A DNA stretch of 64,000 nucleotides. It comes from ZC4RG30 sp039917615. Lineage in GTDB: Bacteria; Pseudomonadota; Gammaproteobacteria; Steroidobacterales; Steroidobacteraceae. This document shows positions 34,012 through 43,352 of this stretch, in pieces. Numbering within the stretch: the stretch's first letter is position 1; every line of letters begins with the position of its first letter. The position numbers were made by a program, and so were the translations under genes. A model generated the notes under the pieces. The model saw nothing but the letters and a program-made list of their open reading frames with translations. It was not told where the DNA came from and ran no database searches. Location of the stretch: positions 62,001 through 126,000 of the forward strand of contig JBDSJD010000017.1 of assembly GCA_039917615.1 (NCBI GenBank). Direction: 5' to 3'.

Positions 34012-35535
34012 ATGAGCCTGCTTCGTTGCTGCAGCTGGGTGCTGCTTCTGAGCGTAGCGTTCTTTGGCCTGCTCGCCGGTTGCGGTGGAGGCGACAGTCT
34101 CGGCGGTGCGCCGCCGGCTCCGCCGCCGGCTTTGCCCACACTGCAGTCGATCGCCGTGACCCCTGTCAGTCCTTTCGTGCCAAGGGGTCAAACGCAGCAG
34201 TTCGTGGCAACCGGCACTTACAGCGACGGTTCAACACAGAATCTGACGACCGCGACGTGGACTTCGAGTGACACGGGCAAAGTCACAATCTCAGCCGATG
34301 GGCTTGCGACCACATTAGCGCCGGGCTCGACGATGATCAGCGCGGCCATTGGTGGGGTGACTGGGGCAACGACCTTGACAGCACCTCAGGTGGCATGGAC
34401 CTGGATGAGCGGATCGTCAACGCCCCCGCTCCCAGGATCAGGAATTTTTGGAGTGGCGGGCGTTTATGGCACGAGAGGGATGTCTGCGGCCACCAACGTA
34501 CCAGGCTCGCGAGAAAGTTCAGTCAGCTGGAGGGACAGCTCGAACAAGCTATGGCTGTTCGGCGGCCGAGGTTGTGGTAGCGACTGCCCGGCATATCAAT
34601 TAAATACATTCAATGATCTCTGGAAGTACGACCCGGCCACCGGGCAGTGGACGTGGATGAATGGCTCGTCGACCTGTTGCGTGCCCGGCGTTCACGGAAC
34701 AAGGGGCGTGCCGGCCGCGAGCAACAATCCCGGCGCTCGCTATGGCTCCTCATCCTGGACGGACGGCGCCGGAAAGCTGTGGTTGTTCGGCGGAACCGAT
34801 TTCGGATATTTCGCGCCTTTCATCGAGCTTCGGTTTTTCAACGATCTCTGGAGATACGATCCGGTCACGGGACAGTGGACCTGGCTGAAGGGTTCGTCGT
34901 CGCGAGATCAGTCCGGTATCTACGGCACGCAGGGCGCACCGGCTGCGAATACGACGCCGGGTGCGCGTTATGGATCGGGATCCTGGATGGACAGTGCCGG
35001 CAAGCTGTGGCTTTTCGGCGGGCTTGGCTGCGGTTTGTTTGTCATGTCGGCTTGCACGCCGAACGACGCAGTCAACGATCTCTGGAAGTACGACCCTGTC
35101 AGCGGTCAGTGGGCCTGGATGAGCGGCTCGTCGACGACCAATGCGGACAGCGTCTACGGCACGCAGGGCATCCCGTCGGCGGCCAACAGGCCGGGCGCTC
35201 GCTCGGGCTCTGCGACCTGGATAGATGGAGCCGGTAAGTTATGGCTGTTCGGCGGCAACGGGCATAGCAGCTCCGGGTCGAGAGTTCTCAATGATCTCTG
35301 GAAGTACGACCCTGGCAGCGGCCAGTGGACATGGATCAGCGGTTCGTCGACACCCAACGCGTTGGGAGTCTACGGCTCACAGGGCATGCCAAGCGGGACT
35401 GCCCTTCCGGGCGCGCGCTCGAGTTCGGTGTCATGGACGGACGGTGCCGGCAAGCAGTGGGTGTTCGGAGGCAACGGGTATAGCAGCTCCGGGTCGACTG
35501 GATATCTCAATGATCTATGGCATTGGCAGCAGTGA
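34012..35535 (+). CDS. Lipoprotein with Ig-like domain and five kelch-type repeats
   Basis: This 507-residue protein has a lipobox with C24 (GLLAGCGGG). A Big_2-like domain follows (about 40-125, LQSIAVTPVSPFVPRGQTQQF). Then come five repeats of roughly 70 residues, each with a WTWMSGSST-like opening, a YGTxG turn, PGAR, KLWLFGG and NDLWKYDP, which together form a kelch-type propeller. The ATG at 34012 follows AGAAGGAG; an upstream in-frame start at 33919 would bury the signal peptide. It is predicted to be anchored in the outer membrane or at the surface. The function is unknown; carbohydrate or surface binding is a guess. Confidence 0.82.
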   Translation: MSLLRCCSWVLLLSVAFFGLLAGCGGGDSLGGAPPAPPPALPTLQSIAVTPVSPFVPRGQTQQFVATGTYSDGSTQNLTTATWTSSDTGKVTISADGLATTLAPGSTMISAAIGGVTGATTLTAPQVAWTWMSGSSTPPLPGSGIFGVAGVYGTRGMSAATNVPGSRESSVSWRDSSNKLWLFGGRGCGSDCPAYQLNTFNDLWKYDPATGQWTWMNGSSTCCVPGVHGTRGVPAASNNPGARYGSSSWTDGAGKLWLFGGTDFGYFAPFIELRFFNDLWRYDPVTGQWTWLKGSSSRDQSGIYGTQGAPAANTTPGARYGSGSWMDSAGKLWLFGGLGCGLFVMSACTPNDAVNDLWKYDPVSGQWAWMSGSSTTNADSVYGTQGIPSAANRPGARSGSATWIDGAGKLWLFGGNGHSSSGSRVLNDLWKYDPGSGQWTWISGSSTPNALGVYGSQGMPSGTALPGARSSSVSWTDGAGKQWVFGGNGYSSSGSTGYLNDLWHWQQ

Positions 35536-35573
35536 CGACTTCTGTTGATGGTTGCAGGGCTGCTTTCGCCGGG

Positions 35574-37493
35574 TCACCGGTTGATGAATGCCGTGACTCC
35601 GCCAACGTTGCCAGCATCGCTGGTCACGATGTCCGGTTGCCCATCGCCGCTTACGTCGGCGACTGAGGGCGGAAACAACGTGGATGTACCACTGCCGGTG
35701 GCGATGGTCGCGGGAACGTTGAAAGTCAACGCACCGCTGGCGTAAAACAATGAAATCACGCTGCCGCTGAATACGCTGTTCGGGCTAACGACCACCAGAT
35801 CCTGACGTCCGTCTCCGTTGAGATCCGCCTTGGCGATGCCGCGCGCGCTGTGTCCTACCGGTATCCCCGCGCTGGACTGGAATGCGCCCGTGCCGTCGCC
35901 AAGCAGAATGGCGAGTGTGGGAACTCCCGCGGCAATGGCGAGATCCTGGTCGCCATCATTGTCAAGGTCGGTGATCGCCAGCGAGAGCGGTGCATTGGCC
36001 AGCGCGAAATCGATGGGCGCATTGAACGCACCGCTGCCATTGCCGAGTAACACGGAAATTCCCGCGGTACGCCGCACCACGAGGTCGGCATTCCCGTCGC
36101 CGTTGAATTCGCCGACTTCCACAGCTTGCGGGCTTTGTCCCGCGGCGAAGTTGTTGGATGCGCCGAAATTGCCCGCGCCGTTTCCGAGGCGGATCGCGAC
36201 CGAGTTGCCCGAGCGGCTGGGCAAGGCGTAATCGAGGAAGGTGTCGCCATTGAAATCGCCGATGGCCAGCGCGCCCGGCTGCGGATCGACTATGGCGAAA
36301 TTTGTCTGGGTGGGAAATCCGCCGGCGCCATTGCCGCGCACCAGCACGACATTGCTCGTATTCCGCACCAGCATGTCGAGATTGCCATCGCGATCGAAAT
36401 CTCCGAGTCGCGGCAGATCGGATGAAGCATCCACGGTGATGACCGTGCCGGAACCGAAGGCGCCGTTGCCGGTGCGCAGGCTGACCACAATGTTGCTCCA
36501 ACTGCTCGCGACCATGGCATCGCGCAGACCATCACCATTCAGATCCCCGAGTGCCGTCGCAGTGGGCTGGAACACGCCGATCTGCAAGCTGGCACCAGGG
36601 AGGAACGCGGGCTCCGCGGTAAGCTGCGCCGAGTCCGAAGCAATGCCCAGTGATGCGCCTATACTGACCGGGCAATCGTTGCCCGCACCGATGATGCTGG
36701 TGACGCGACCGCCAGAGGTGATGTTGACGCAGCCGGTCTGTGGTGTAGCCCAGCTGACCGTTGTGGTGATATTCGCGGTGGTGCCGTTCGAGAAGATTCC
36801 CGTGGCCGTGAGCTGCAAAGGCGCGCCCCCGGTAACGACGGTTCCTGTGTCCGGTGTGACACTGATGGAAGTGACCGAGGGCGCGGTCACTGTGAACGCG
36901 GCGCTGCCACTCACGGAGCCGATTGTGGCGGAGATATTGGCCGTGCCGACCGCCGTGCTGGTAACGGAGCCAGTGCTGGTGACGCTGGCGGCAACGGAAT
37001 CGGAACTCCAAGTCGCGGTGCTGGTGACGTTCGCAGTCGTGCCGTTCGAATAGCTGCCCAGCGCCGTTGCCGTGGCGTTCTGACCGAGAGCCACCGTTGA
37101 GTTGACCAGTGTGACAACGATGGATTGCAGGGTCGGCGGGGGCGTCACTGTCACCGTCACAGCGGCACCACCGCCCGTGGTGCCCAGACGCGCGGAAATC
37201 ACTGCGGTGCCGGCGGACACTGCCGTAATCGTGCCCAAGGCGTTGACCGTCGCGCTCGGGGAATCGGAGCTCCAGGTGGCGGTGCTGGTGACATTCGCAG
37301 TCGTGCCGTTCGAATAACTGGCCACGGCCGTGGCCGTGGTGGTCATGCCGGGCTGCAACGCGGGATTGATCAGCGAGACAGTGATCGACTGAAGCGTGAG
37401 TTCAGGGGGCGTGCCGCCACCACCACCGCCTCCGCAGGCAGACAAAATAGTTGCGAGCCACAGACCGAAAACCACCAAGGTCTTGCTTTGCAT
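35574..37493 (-). CDS. Lipoprotein with Big_2-like domains and FG-GAP/VCBS repeats
   Basis: This 639-residue protein has lipobox C20 (ILSACGGG) followed by a Gly-rich linker. Three Ig-like Big_2 domains follow (about 33-110, 118-200 and 205-290; LQSITVSL, YSNGTTANVTSTATWSSDS). The C-terminal half has about six FG-GAP repeats with calcium-loop motifs such as DLNGDGLRD, DFDRDGNLD, DFNGDTFLD and DLNGDGRQD, likely forming a propeller. It converges on the kelch lipoprotein gene with a 38-base gap. Both are surface lipoproteins with Ig plus propeller layout and may share a role. The substrate or partner is unknown. Confidence 0.85.
   Translation of the reverse strand: MQSKTLVVFGLWLATILSACGGGGGGGTPPELTLQSITVSLINPALQPGMTTTATAVASYSNGTTANVTSTATWSSDSPSATVNALGTITAVSAGTAVISARLGTTGGGAAVTVTVTPPPTLQSIVVTLVNSTVALGQNATATALGSYSNGTTANVTSTATWSSDSVAASVTSTGSVTSTAVGTANISATIGSVSGSAAFTVTAPSVTSISVTPDTGTVVTGGAPLQLTATGIFSNGTTANITTTVSWATPQTGCVNITSGGRVTSIIGAGNDCPVSIGASLGIASDSAQLTAEPAFLPGASLQIGVFQPTATALGDLNGDGLRDAMVASSWSNIVVSLRTGNGAFGSGTVITVDASSDLPRLGDFDRDGNLDMLVRNTSNVVLVRGNGAGGFPTQTNFAIVDPQPGALAIGDFNGDTFLDYALPSRSGNSVAIRLGNGAGNFGASNNFAAGQSPQAVEVGEFNGDGNADLVVRRTAGISVLLGNGSGAFNAPIDFALANAPLSLAITDLDNDGDQDLAIAAGVPTLAILLGDGTGAFQSSAGIPVGHSARGIAKADLNGDGRQDLVVVSPNSVFSGSVISLFYASGALTFNVPATIATGSGTSTLFPPSVADVSGDGQPDIVTSDAGNVGGVTAFINR
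37001..37320. repeat. 56-bp imperfect direct repeat inside the FG-GAP lipoprotein gene
   Basis: Bases 37001-37056 and 37265-37320 match at 51 of 56 positions, 264 bases apart (88 codons, so in frame). They encode the same strand-loop of two tandem Big_2 domains (YSNGTTANVTSTATWSSDS). Recombination between them would remove or add exactly one Ig domain. Confidence 0.85.
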
Positions 37494-37904
37494 TTGGCGA
37501 TCGACTCCAAATTTCCAATGACGGAGTCTCGCAGAAACGCGGCCAACGCGAGGGTGAAATCCCCAGGTCGGGAGAAAAGTGAGCCTGCGCGGGTGTTTCC
37601 GCTGTCAGCGTGGGTAGATTGGTAGATTACGTCAAAGATCGTTGCTCAATACGGCGCAGCTTGGAGAGGCGCCCTGACCGGACGCTACCGCCGCGGCGCT
37701 GGGAAGAAAGAACTATCTGTTCGCAGGCTCTGACGCCGGGGGCGAGCGCGCCGCCCCGCCTCGCCAAGAACGCGAACCCTTCTGAACTCCTAGCGCGGCT
37801 CGATCATGCGGTTCGCAAGGCTCTTGGGAAGATCAATTCACCGACGAGATCTGCGTGATGTGCAATACCCTGTTCGGACGCTTACACACAATCCGCGGAG
37901 CAGC
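37494..37904. other. Intergenic region between FG-GAP lipoprotein gene and wzx
   Basis: About 410 bases without a gene I can support. A short plus-strand reading frame at 37610-37858 (82 codons, Arg/Pro-rich) has no recognisable features and no good ribosome site. The part next to 37493 should contain the minus-strand promoter of the lipoprotein gene; I see no clear motif. It might include decayed sequence. Confidence 0.4.
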
Positions 37905-39170
37905 TCAAAAGAAACGCAGCTCGCGATGCCTCGCCACAGTGCGCAAGTATCCGAAAACAATGAGCGCGGCAATGATGCCGTAGCTGAGCGATTTCACAAT
38001 CGACAAGCCGGCGAGATCCAGAGTACCGCGCACTTTGATGTAACCCACAAGCAGGCCGATCGTGGTTACCGTCCCTGACGCGTAGGCAATAAAATAGAAG
38101 CGATACTGAATAAGCACGTTGAACACGATGGCCAAAGGCGCCACCAGCCCGAACACGGCAATCCCAGGTAATAAGAGCAGGACGTATCTGAGGTCGGGAA
38201 TATAGCCAGGTAGCAGCCAGTGGAGCACGGGACGCGCCAGCAATATCACGAGCGCAACGACCAATACGGTGTACACAAAGGTCACTCCCATGAATCGCCG
38301 CAGCTCGCGGCGGAGCAACGCATAGTCCCCGCGTGCGTGCGCCGTCACCAATCGCGGCATAAAGACCGCGTCGAGTGAACTAGGCACCAGCGCATGTAGG
38401 GTTACAAATAGTAGGGCCAGATAGAAGTGCCCGAGCGATTCGACGCCCATTTGGCTTACGATGAGCCAGCGCTCCACCTGCGAGTTGAGGAGCAGGAACA
38501 CGCTGGTCAGAAAGACAATGAAACCGGCCATGAGCACACGCCGTAAGAGCGGCAAGGACAAGCACACTTCAGTGGGCCGCATATCGCTCTCTCGCCACAG
38601 CAGGACCAGTACAAACAGCAGCGGCTGGGCGACGATCGAAATGGAGCATGCCAGGAATGGGCTGGCCGAGACGAAGATCAGCGGTAACATCGAAACACCA
38701 GTGGAAAGCAGATTTACCTGATTGAGCTGGCGCAGCTTTACCGCCGCAATCAGCTGGTTACTCATCCACGTGCGCAACAATGTGGATATTCCTGCCAAAA
38801 CACCCAGAAATACGGCCACGAGAAAAGCCGACCGTTGCGCTCCTGAAATCGCAACCACCGCACCCATAACTGCAACCACCGAGAGCACGGCGACGACGCT
38901 CCAGACGAGATTGTTGATATGCATCCGCTCTTGCCCGCCCGCTGAACACAACAGCCGATAGCCGCCATTGATGACGCCGAGTTGCAGCAGTCCCACAAGT
39001 AGTATTACTGTCTGCAGAATCGTGAGAATGCCGAGATCCGCATAGTCCAAAGAGCGCATCGCTATATAGCTTCGCGCCAGGGCCAAGCAATTCACGGCCA
39101 CACTTACAAGAACAAAGGACGCCGGGTCACCTGCTACGAATGCGACCCGTCGTGACAAGGTTCTAGTCAT
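37905..39170 (-). CDS. wzx: Wzx-type polysaccharide flippase
   Basis: This 421-residue membrane protein has about 12-14 helices and few charged residues between them, as in the MOP superfamily (Polysacc_synt). It moves the undecaprenyl-linked repeat unit to the periplasmic side. The start at 39170 (MTRTLSRRVAF) lies 10 bases after the stop of the upstream gene; a longer ATG at 39209 overlaps it. It is the last gene of a four-gene minus-strand operon (acyltransferase, PhyH-like, capsule transferase, wzx). Confidence 0.85.
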   Translation of the reverse strand: MTRTLSRRVAFVAGDPASFVLVSVAVNCLALARSYIAMRSLDYADLGILTILQTVILLVGLLQLGVINGGYRLLCSAGGQERMHINNLVWSVVAVLSVVAVMGAVVAISGAQRSAFLVAVFLGVLAGISTLLRTWMSNQLIAAVKLRQLNQVNLLSTGVSMLPLIFVSASPFLACSISIVAQPLLFVLVLLWRESDMRPTEVCLSLPLLRRVLMAGFIVFLTSVFLLLNSQVERWLIVSQMGVESLGHFYLALLFVTLHALVPSSLDAVFMPRLVTAHARGDYALLRRELRRFMGVTFVYTVLVVALVILLARPVLHWLLPGYIPDLRYVLLLLPGIAVFGLVAPLAIVFNVLIQYRFYFIAYASGTVTTIGLLVGYIKVRGTLDLAGLSIVKSLSYGIIAALIVFGYLRTVARHRELRFF

Positions 39171-39180
39171 CAGTTTCGCG

Positions 39181-40524
39181 TCATAGCCCGGCGCCATGCA
39201 CGATGGCATCGATAACTCGCTGGCGATTTAGCGGGGTATAGAGACCGCCGTGCGGGAAAGGATTGCCAGGCCAGGATTGCTGCGCCATCGATGCCACAAA
39301 CTGTTCCACCGCTTCAATGCGCGGCGGCGAGGACATGGCCGGCCGGCGCAACTCGCGCCTCAGTGCCTTGAAGTCATTCACAAACCGCGCCCCGTCGAAG
39401 CGATCGTAGAAGATGGTGCCAAGAACTAGCACCTCACGCCCCATGACAACGGCCTCCCACCCGACGGTACTAGTGAGCGTCACGACGCGGTGCGCACGCG
39501 CTAGCACCTCGCGCCCGTGCACTTCTGCGGGCAGGAAATACAACCCAGAGCATGCCGCCCGGAGATCACGGAACTTGCGCTGCAGCAGCGAACCCTTGTC
39601 AACCGGGTGCTCCTTGACCACCAGCACCTGGACCGGAGTCAGGCACTTGAGGATGTTCTCGATGGTCGAAACCTGGTTGGAATAGAACTCAGACATGTAG
39701 TTGAGGGTCGCTTCCGGCTCTTGGTGCAGGGGGTAGAACACTACCTCGGCATCCGCTGGCACATCTTCAAGGCTGTCGTAGCGCAGCACCAAACCCTTTA
39801 GATATACCACCACCTTTTTGGCGTATTCGTCATCGTATATTTCGTAGAGAAATCGGCCACTTAGTGCGCTCCACAGGCGATTCAGTTTCCAGTAGAGCAG
39901 CTTCGCTAAAGACACACCCAGCACAAATGGACTTAGCCGTCCACGCAAGTTCTTCACGTAAAATGGTCGATAATCGTTGGTGAGCAACTCACGGGCATAA
40001 GATTGCGCCCTCGCCCGGGCATCTTTCCCGGGATCGGGCATCTCGAGATGTTCACCTGACAAACTCAGCGGGTTGCCCAACCAATAAAAGTAGTCGTCGA
40101 CAAGGCAGTTCAAGCCCGCCAGATACCGTACGCCGCGGAGGCGCGCCTCAATGAGCAGGACCTCCGAAATCTCTATTGCAACCAACTCGTTGACCACCGC
40201 CACGGGCGAGCAGCTTTCAAGAATGCGGCGCCAGAATGCAATTTCCTTGCCCAGTATTTCCATGCGCTCGGCGCGGGAGAATCGCCCGAGAAAGCGATCG
40301 GACATCAATGACGTCACAAGGTAGTCAGGCCGTACCGATGCAGGCTTGATCCTCTCGAATTCTTCTTCAAAACACCCGACTACACGTCCACCTTTGCGCT
40401 CGACCACACGCCGCTCGGCAGACGTAAGCGTGGCGAATACCGACTGATACTTCTCGCTCTGCAACTCCGGAAAGAATCCGGCCTGATAGCCACGGGCGAA
40501 GAACAGGATCGTTGGCTTGCTCAT
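39181..40524 (-). CDS. Capsule polysaccharide transferase-like protein (KpsS/KpsC-type GT-B)
   Basis: This is a 447-residue protein. The C-terminal half has VVFYPLHQEPEATLNY, VSTIENILKCL, VLVVKEHP and LTSTVGWEAVVMGREVLVLG, the donor-site motifs of the capsule_synth family that includes Kdo and sialyl-type transferases. The N-terminal half (RPDYLVTSLMS, VVNELVAIEISEVLLIE) resembles an acceptor domain. It may add an acidic sugar, possibly the nonulosonate. The start at 40524 (MSKPTILFF) is preferred over 40572, which overlaps nothing but adds unconserved residues. Confidence 0.75.
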   Translation of the reverse strand: MSKPTILFFARGYQAGFFPELQSEKYQSVFATLTSAERRVVERKGGRVVGCFEEEFERIKPASVRPDYLVTSLMSDRFLGRFSRAERMEILGKEIAFWRRILESCSPVAVVNELVAIEISEVLLIEARLRGVRYLAGLNCLVDDYFYWLGNPLSLSGEHLEMPDPGKDARARAQSYARELLTNDYRPFYVKNLRGRLSPFVLGVSLAKLLYWKLNRLWSALSGRFLYEIYDDEYAKKVVVYLKGLVLRYDSLEDVPADAEVVFYPLHQEPEATLNYMSEFYSNQVSTIENILKCLTPVQVLVVKEHPVDKGSLLQRKFRDLRAACSGLYFLPAEVHGREVLARAHRVVTLTSTVGWEAVVMGREVLVLGTIFYDRFDGARFVNDFKALRRELRRPAMSSPPRIEAVEQFVASMAQQSWPGNPFPHGGLYTPLNRQRVIDAIVHGAGL

Positions 40525-40581
40525 GGGTGCGCTGAATTGGGTGGCGCCTACGCCGCGAGCTACAGGTGACAACCTGATTGC

Positions 40582-41433
40582 TCAGCTGCCAATTTGCAGC
40601 ATTCGCTTCAGGAAGCGCGCGTTGAGGTCGGGGCGCACAGCGATTGCCGCGCGCAGAATGGACGAACGGTTCTCGCGCACCAGCGGCACGGGACGGACAA
40701 ACGGCCGATCGGTGTTGAACGTCACGAAAAGCGCAAACCGACCGTTCCGACACCGGCTGCCGTAGTGGTAGCAAACAGCCGGATCGATGAACAGTGACAT
40801 TCCCGCACGCCCCAGGAACTCAAGCTGTCGTCCGGAGCCAAGCTCCCGCGAAAACTGCTGATCGGAAACACGCCGGATGAAAATAGAACGACGTATGCGC
40901 CGCGCGTCATGGCGATTGACATAGCCAAAAGGTCCATCATCAGGACCGAGAATATCGTTCATGTAAGCAATCCAGTGAAAAGATTTCGAATCGCCATAGT
41001 CCTTGTGCCACATCTGACTCTCGCGAAGCTCGCCTGAAGTGGGCCAAGAATACAGCGCCTGGATGCTGTCCAGTATCAAATTGCCGTTGAAGTAGTCGAC
41101 GGCCGTGTCAAGCACCTCCGGTGAGAAGGCCAGGCGGAACACGGGGTTCTCCGGCGCTATGTCCGCTGCTGTAAACAGATTCACGAACGGATGACCGCCC
41201 GTGGTCGGAACCACGGCCGCAATGCGCGACCGGTAGATGTCATTTACATCGCGTACCACTTCGTCAGTCAGTGTGTGGCCGGCACCGTGGCCGTTCTGCA
41301 GGACCTGCTCCACGGTCGCGGATCGGGGAATATGCGAACGCGCTCCCACCAAGGTCGCGAGACGACCGGAGTAGCGCAACGGGATAAGTCTCCAGCGGAG
41401 AAAATGGGCGACGTCGTTGAAATCAGGCATCAT
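40582..41433 (-). CDS. PhyH-like Fe(II)/2-oxoglutarate dioxygenase
   Basis: This 283-residue protein contains QMWHKDYGDSKSFH with H143-x-D145 and, about 78 residues on, CYHYGSRC with H223. That is the HxD...H iron triad of phytanoyl-CoA-dioxygenase-like enzymes; R227 or R232 could bind 2-oxoglutarate. Such enzymes hydroxylate small molecules or sugar-linked groups. It lies within the polysaccharide locus between an acyltransferase and a capsule-type transferase gene, so a polysaccharide precursor or decoration may be its substrate. Confidence 0.7.
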   Translation of the reverse strand: MMPDFNDVAHFLRWRLIPLRYSGRLATLVGARSHIPRSATVEQVLQNGHGAGHTLTDEVVRDVNDIYRSRIAAVVPTTGGHPFVNLFTAADIAPENPVFRLAFSPEVLDTAVDYFNGNLILDSIQALYSWPTSGELRESQMWHKDYGDSKSFHWIAYMNDILGPDDGPFGYVNRHDARRIRRSIFIRRVSDQQFSRELGSGRQLEFLGRAGMSLFIDPAVCYHYGSRCRNGRFALFVTFNTDRPFVRPVPLVRENRSSILRAAIAVRPDLNARFLKRMLQIGS

Positions 41434-41442
41434 TTCGTTCCG

Positions 41443-42003
41443 TCACTCTCCAAGATGCGCAACCCATTCATCAGTCAGTGTATCAGCGACCCTGCGGACC
41501 GGAACGCCCACGTAGACACCCGGCTCCGAGATGGGGCGATTAACCAGCGACATCGCGCCGACGATTACATTGTCGCAAATATCCACTGGGCCGATCACAA
41601 CGCTATTCGCACCGATGACCACATTATCTCCCAAGACGAATACTCGTCCGGCCCGATGTCGCTCGAGATATGCAGGATCCGATGGACTGCGGCCCACAAA
41701 CTTGGCACCGGCCATGATCGCCACCCTGCCTGGCGAGTAAATGCCGTTCCCGCCCAACAGGACGCCCGTTGGATGGGCAATGGACAGCAGGCGAACATCT
41801 ATTGACATGGCCATCAGGTCGATACCGTATTTCTTAAGCGTGCAGCGGTCGAGCAGCATGCTTAATCGGCGACCAATCAATGGAACTTTGAAGTGGCAGA
41901 ACCTTGAGCAGGCGATACGACGCCGGATGATGCGCTCCATCAGCCACGCGTTTAGAAGAAGTTCTTTCAGGAATCCCGGCGGCGCTGAGCGTAACTGTAC
42001 CAT
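41443..42003 (-). CDS. Hexapeptide-repeat acyltransferase
   Basis: This 186-residue left-handed beta-helix protein has the repeat series ILLG-type turns: VLLGGNGIYSPGRVAIMAGAKF, VFVLGDNVVIGANSVVIG and VDICDNVIVGAMSLV, ending in VYVGVPVRRV. The N-terminal ~75 residues are helical and basic, as in serine-acetyltransferase-like sugar acetyltransferases. The start at 42003 is preferred over 42081, which would intrude on the divergent promoter region. It faces the divergently transcribed epimerase gene across a 180-base gap that should hold both promoters. Confidence 0.75.
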   Translation of the reverse strand: MVQLRSAPPGFLKELLLNAWLMERIIRRRIACSRFCHFKVPLIGRRLSMLLDRCTLKKYGIDLMAMSIDVRLLSIAHPTGVLLGGNGIYSPGRVAIMAGAKFVGRSPSDPAYLERHRAGRVFVLGDNVVIGANSVVIGPVDICDNVIVGAMSLVNRPISEPGVYVGVPVRRVADTLTDEWVAHLGE

Positions 42004-42183
42004 CGCAAGAAAACTGCCTGTCCTGAAGAATTTACTGTGGCACCCGGAGGCTATCGCCCCGGGGAATTTCCGCGTCAGCACGTACCGCTGATACTATACA
42101 CTGTGCCCCGCTCGAGCAGCAGTGCAGAGCGGAAGTGCCGATGGCTGACCAATCGCTACGGTGCCTTAAAGTCAAGGGAATTC

Positions 42184-43317
42184 ATGACGCGCGTACTTAT
42201 CACTGGGGGCGCCGGCTTCATCGGAAGCAATCTCGCCCTCCAGTTTTTCTCCGTCGGTTGCGAAGTCACCGTTCTCGATAACCTGTTACCGCAGGTACAT
42301 TCTGCGGCACCCGAATCCTCTCCGCTGTATCAATCGATACGCGACAAGGTCGCGTTCGTGCGCGGCTCCGTCGGCGACCCCGGCATATTAAGCCGCATCC
42401 TTCCGTCGCAGGACTTGCTGGTACACTTGGCCGCGGAAACAGGCACTGGCCAGTCCATGTACGAGATCGATCGATACGTGACAACGAATGTGGGTGGAAC
42501 CGGATTGCTCCTCGACCTACTCGGCCGCACGAAGCATTCGATCAAGCGCGTAGTGGTCGCCTCGTCTCGCGCCATTTACGGCGAAGGGAAGTACCTCCGT
42601 GCGGACGGTACGGCGGTCTATCCTTCGCACCGTAGAGTGGCGGACCTGGAAGCTGGTCGATTCGAGATTTTCGACCAAGTTGACGGCGAAAAACTAGAGG
42701 CTACTGCTACTGATGAGGATTCCCGGCTCCACTCCTCTTCCGTGTACGGCATCACGAAGCAGACACAGGAGCAGCTGGTGATGACGGTCTGTCCGACTCT
42801 CGGTATTGAGCCGGTCGCGTTGCGTTACCAGAATGTCTACGGTCCCGGGCAGTCTCTGTCCAATCCCTACACGGGGATACTTTCGATATTTTCCAATCTC
42901 ATCATGAACGGGAAGGCCATCAATATTTTCGAGGATGGCCGCGAAAGCCGGGATTTCGTCTTCATCGACGATGTGGTCAGAGCGACCATGCTGGCCGCCA
43001 CGCATCCGCGGGCAGCCAATCAGGTGTTCAATGTGGGATCGGGACTGCCGACTCCTGTCTCGACTGTTGCCGACAGCCTGATGAAGGCATTTGGAACCGA
43101 GGTTCCCGCAAAGATCACCGGGGCATTCCGGCTTGGCGATATACGCCACAATATTGCTGACCTGACGCGTATCAGGAACCTTCTGGGTTACGCCCCCCGC
43201 GTGTCGTTTGATGAAGGCATACGGCGATTCGTCGAATGGGCGCGCTCCATCGGCCCGACGGACAGCGCCTATCAAGAGTCCATTGATGAGATGAAGGCCA
43301 GAGGCCTGCTCAAGTAA
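42184..43317 (+). CDS. Extended-SDR nucleotide-sugar epimerase/dehydratase
   Basis: This 377-residue protein starts VLITGGAGFIGSNLAL, the NAD motif, and has the active-site S and YxxxK in SSRAIYGE and SSSVYGITK. The segments RYQNVYGPGQSLSNPYTG and IFEDGRESRDFVFIDDV resemble dTDP-L-rhamnose 4-epimerase-like enzymes more than GalE, but I hold that loosely. The ATG at 42184 follows AAGGGA by 5 bases; the upstream start at 42037 has 49 unconserved residues. It is the first gene of a three-gene plus-strand operon. Confidence 0.83.
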   Translation: MTRVLITGGAGFIGSNLALQFFSVGCEVTVLDNLLPQVHSAAPESSPLYQSIRDKVAFVRGSVGDPGILSRILPSQDLLVHLAAETGTGQSMYEIDRYVTTNVGGTGLLLDLLGRTKHSIKRVVVASSRAIYGEGKYLRADGTAVYPSHRRVADLEAGRFEIFDQVDGEKLEATATDEDSRLHSSSVYGITKQTQEQLVMTVCPTLGIEPVALRYQNVYGPGQSLSNPYTGILSIFSNLIMNGKAINIFEDGRESRDFVFIDDVVRATMLAATHPRAANQVFNVGSGLPTPVSTVADSLMKAFGTEVPAKITGAFRLGDIRHNIADLTRIRNLLGYAPRVSFDEGIRRFVEWARSIGPTDSAYQESIDEMKARGLLK

Positions 43318-43352
43318 CCACCGACCGGTTTTGCGCAATCGGGAGCCAACGA

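Noticed and set aside
37610..37858. Possible 82-codon plus-strand gene between the lipoprotein gene and wzx
   Set aside because: It is Arg/Pro-rich, with no ribosome site, domain or partner that I can recognise.
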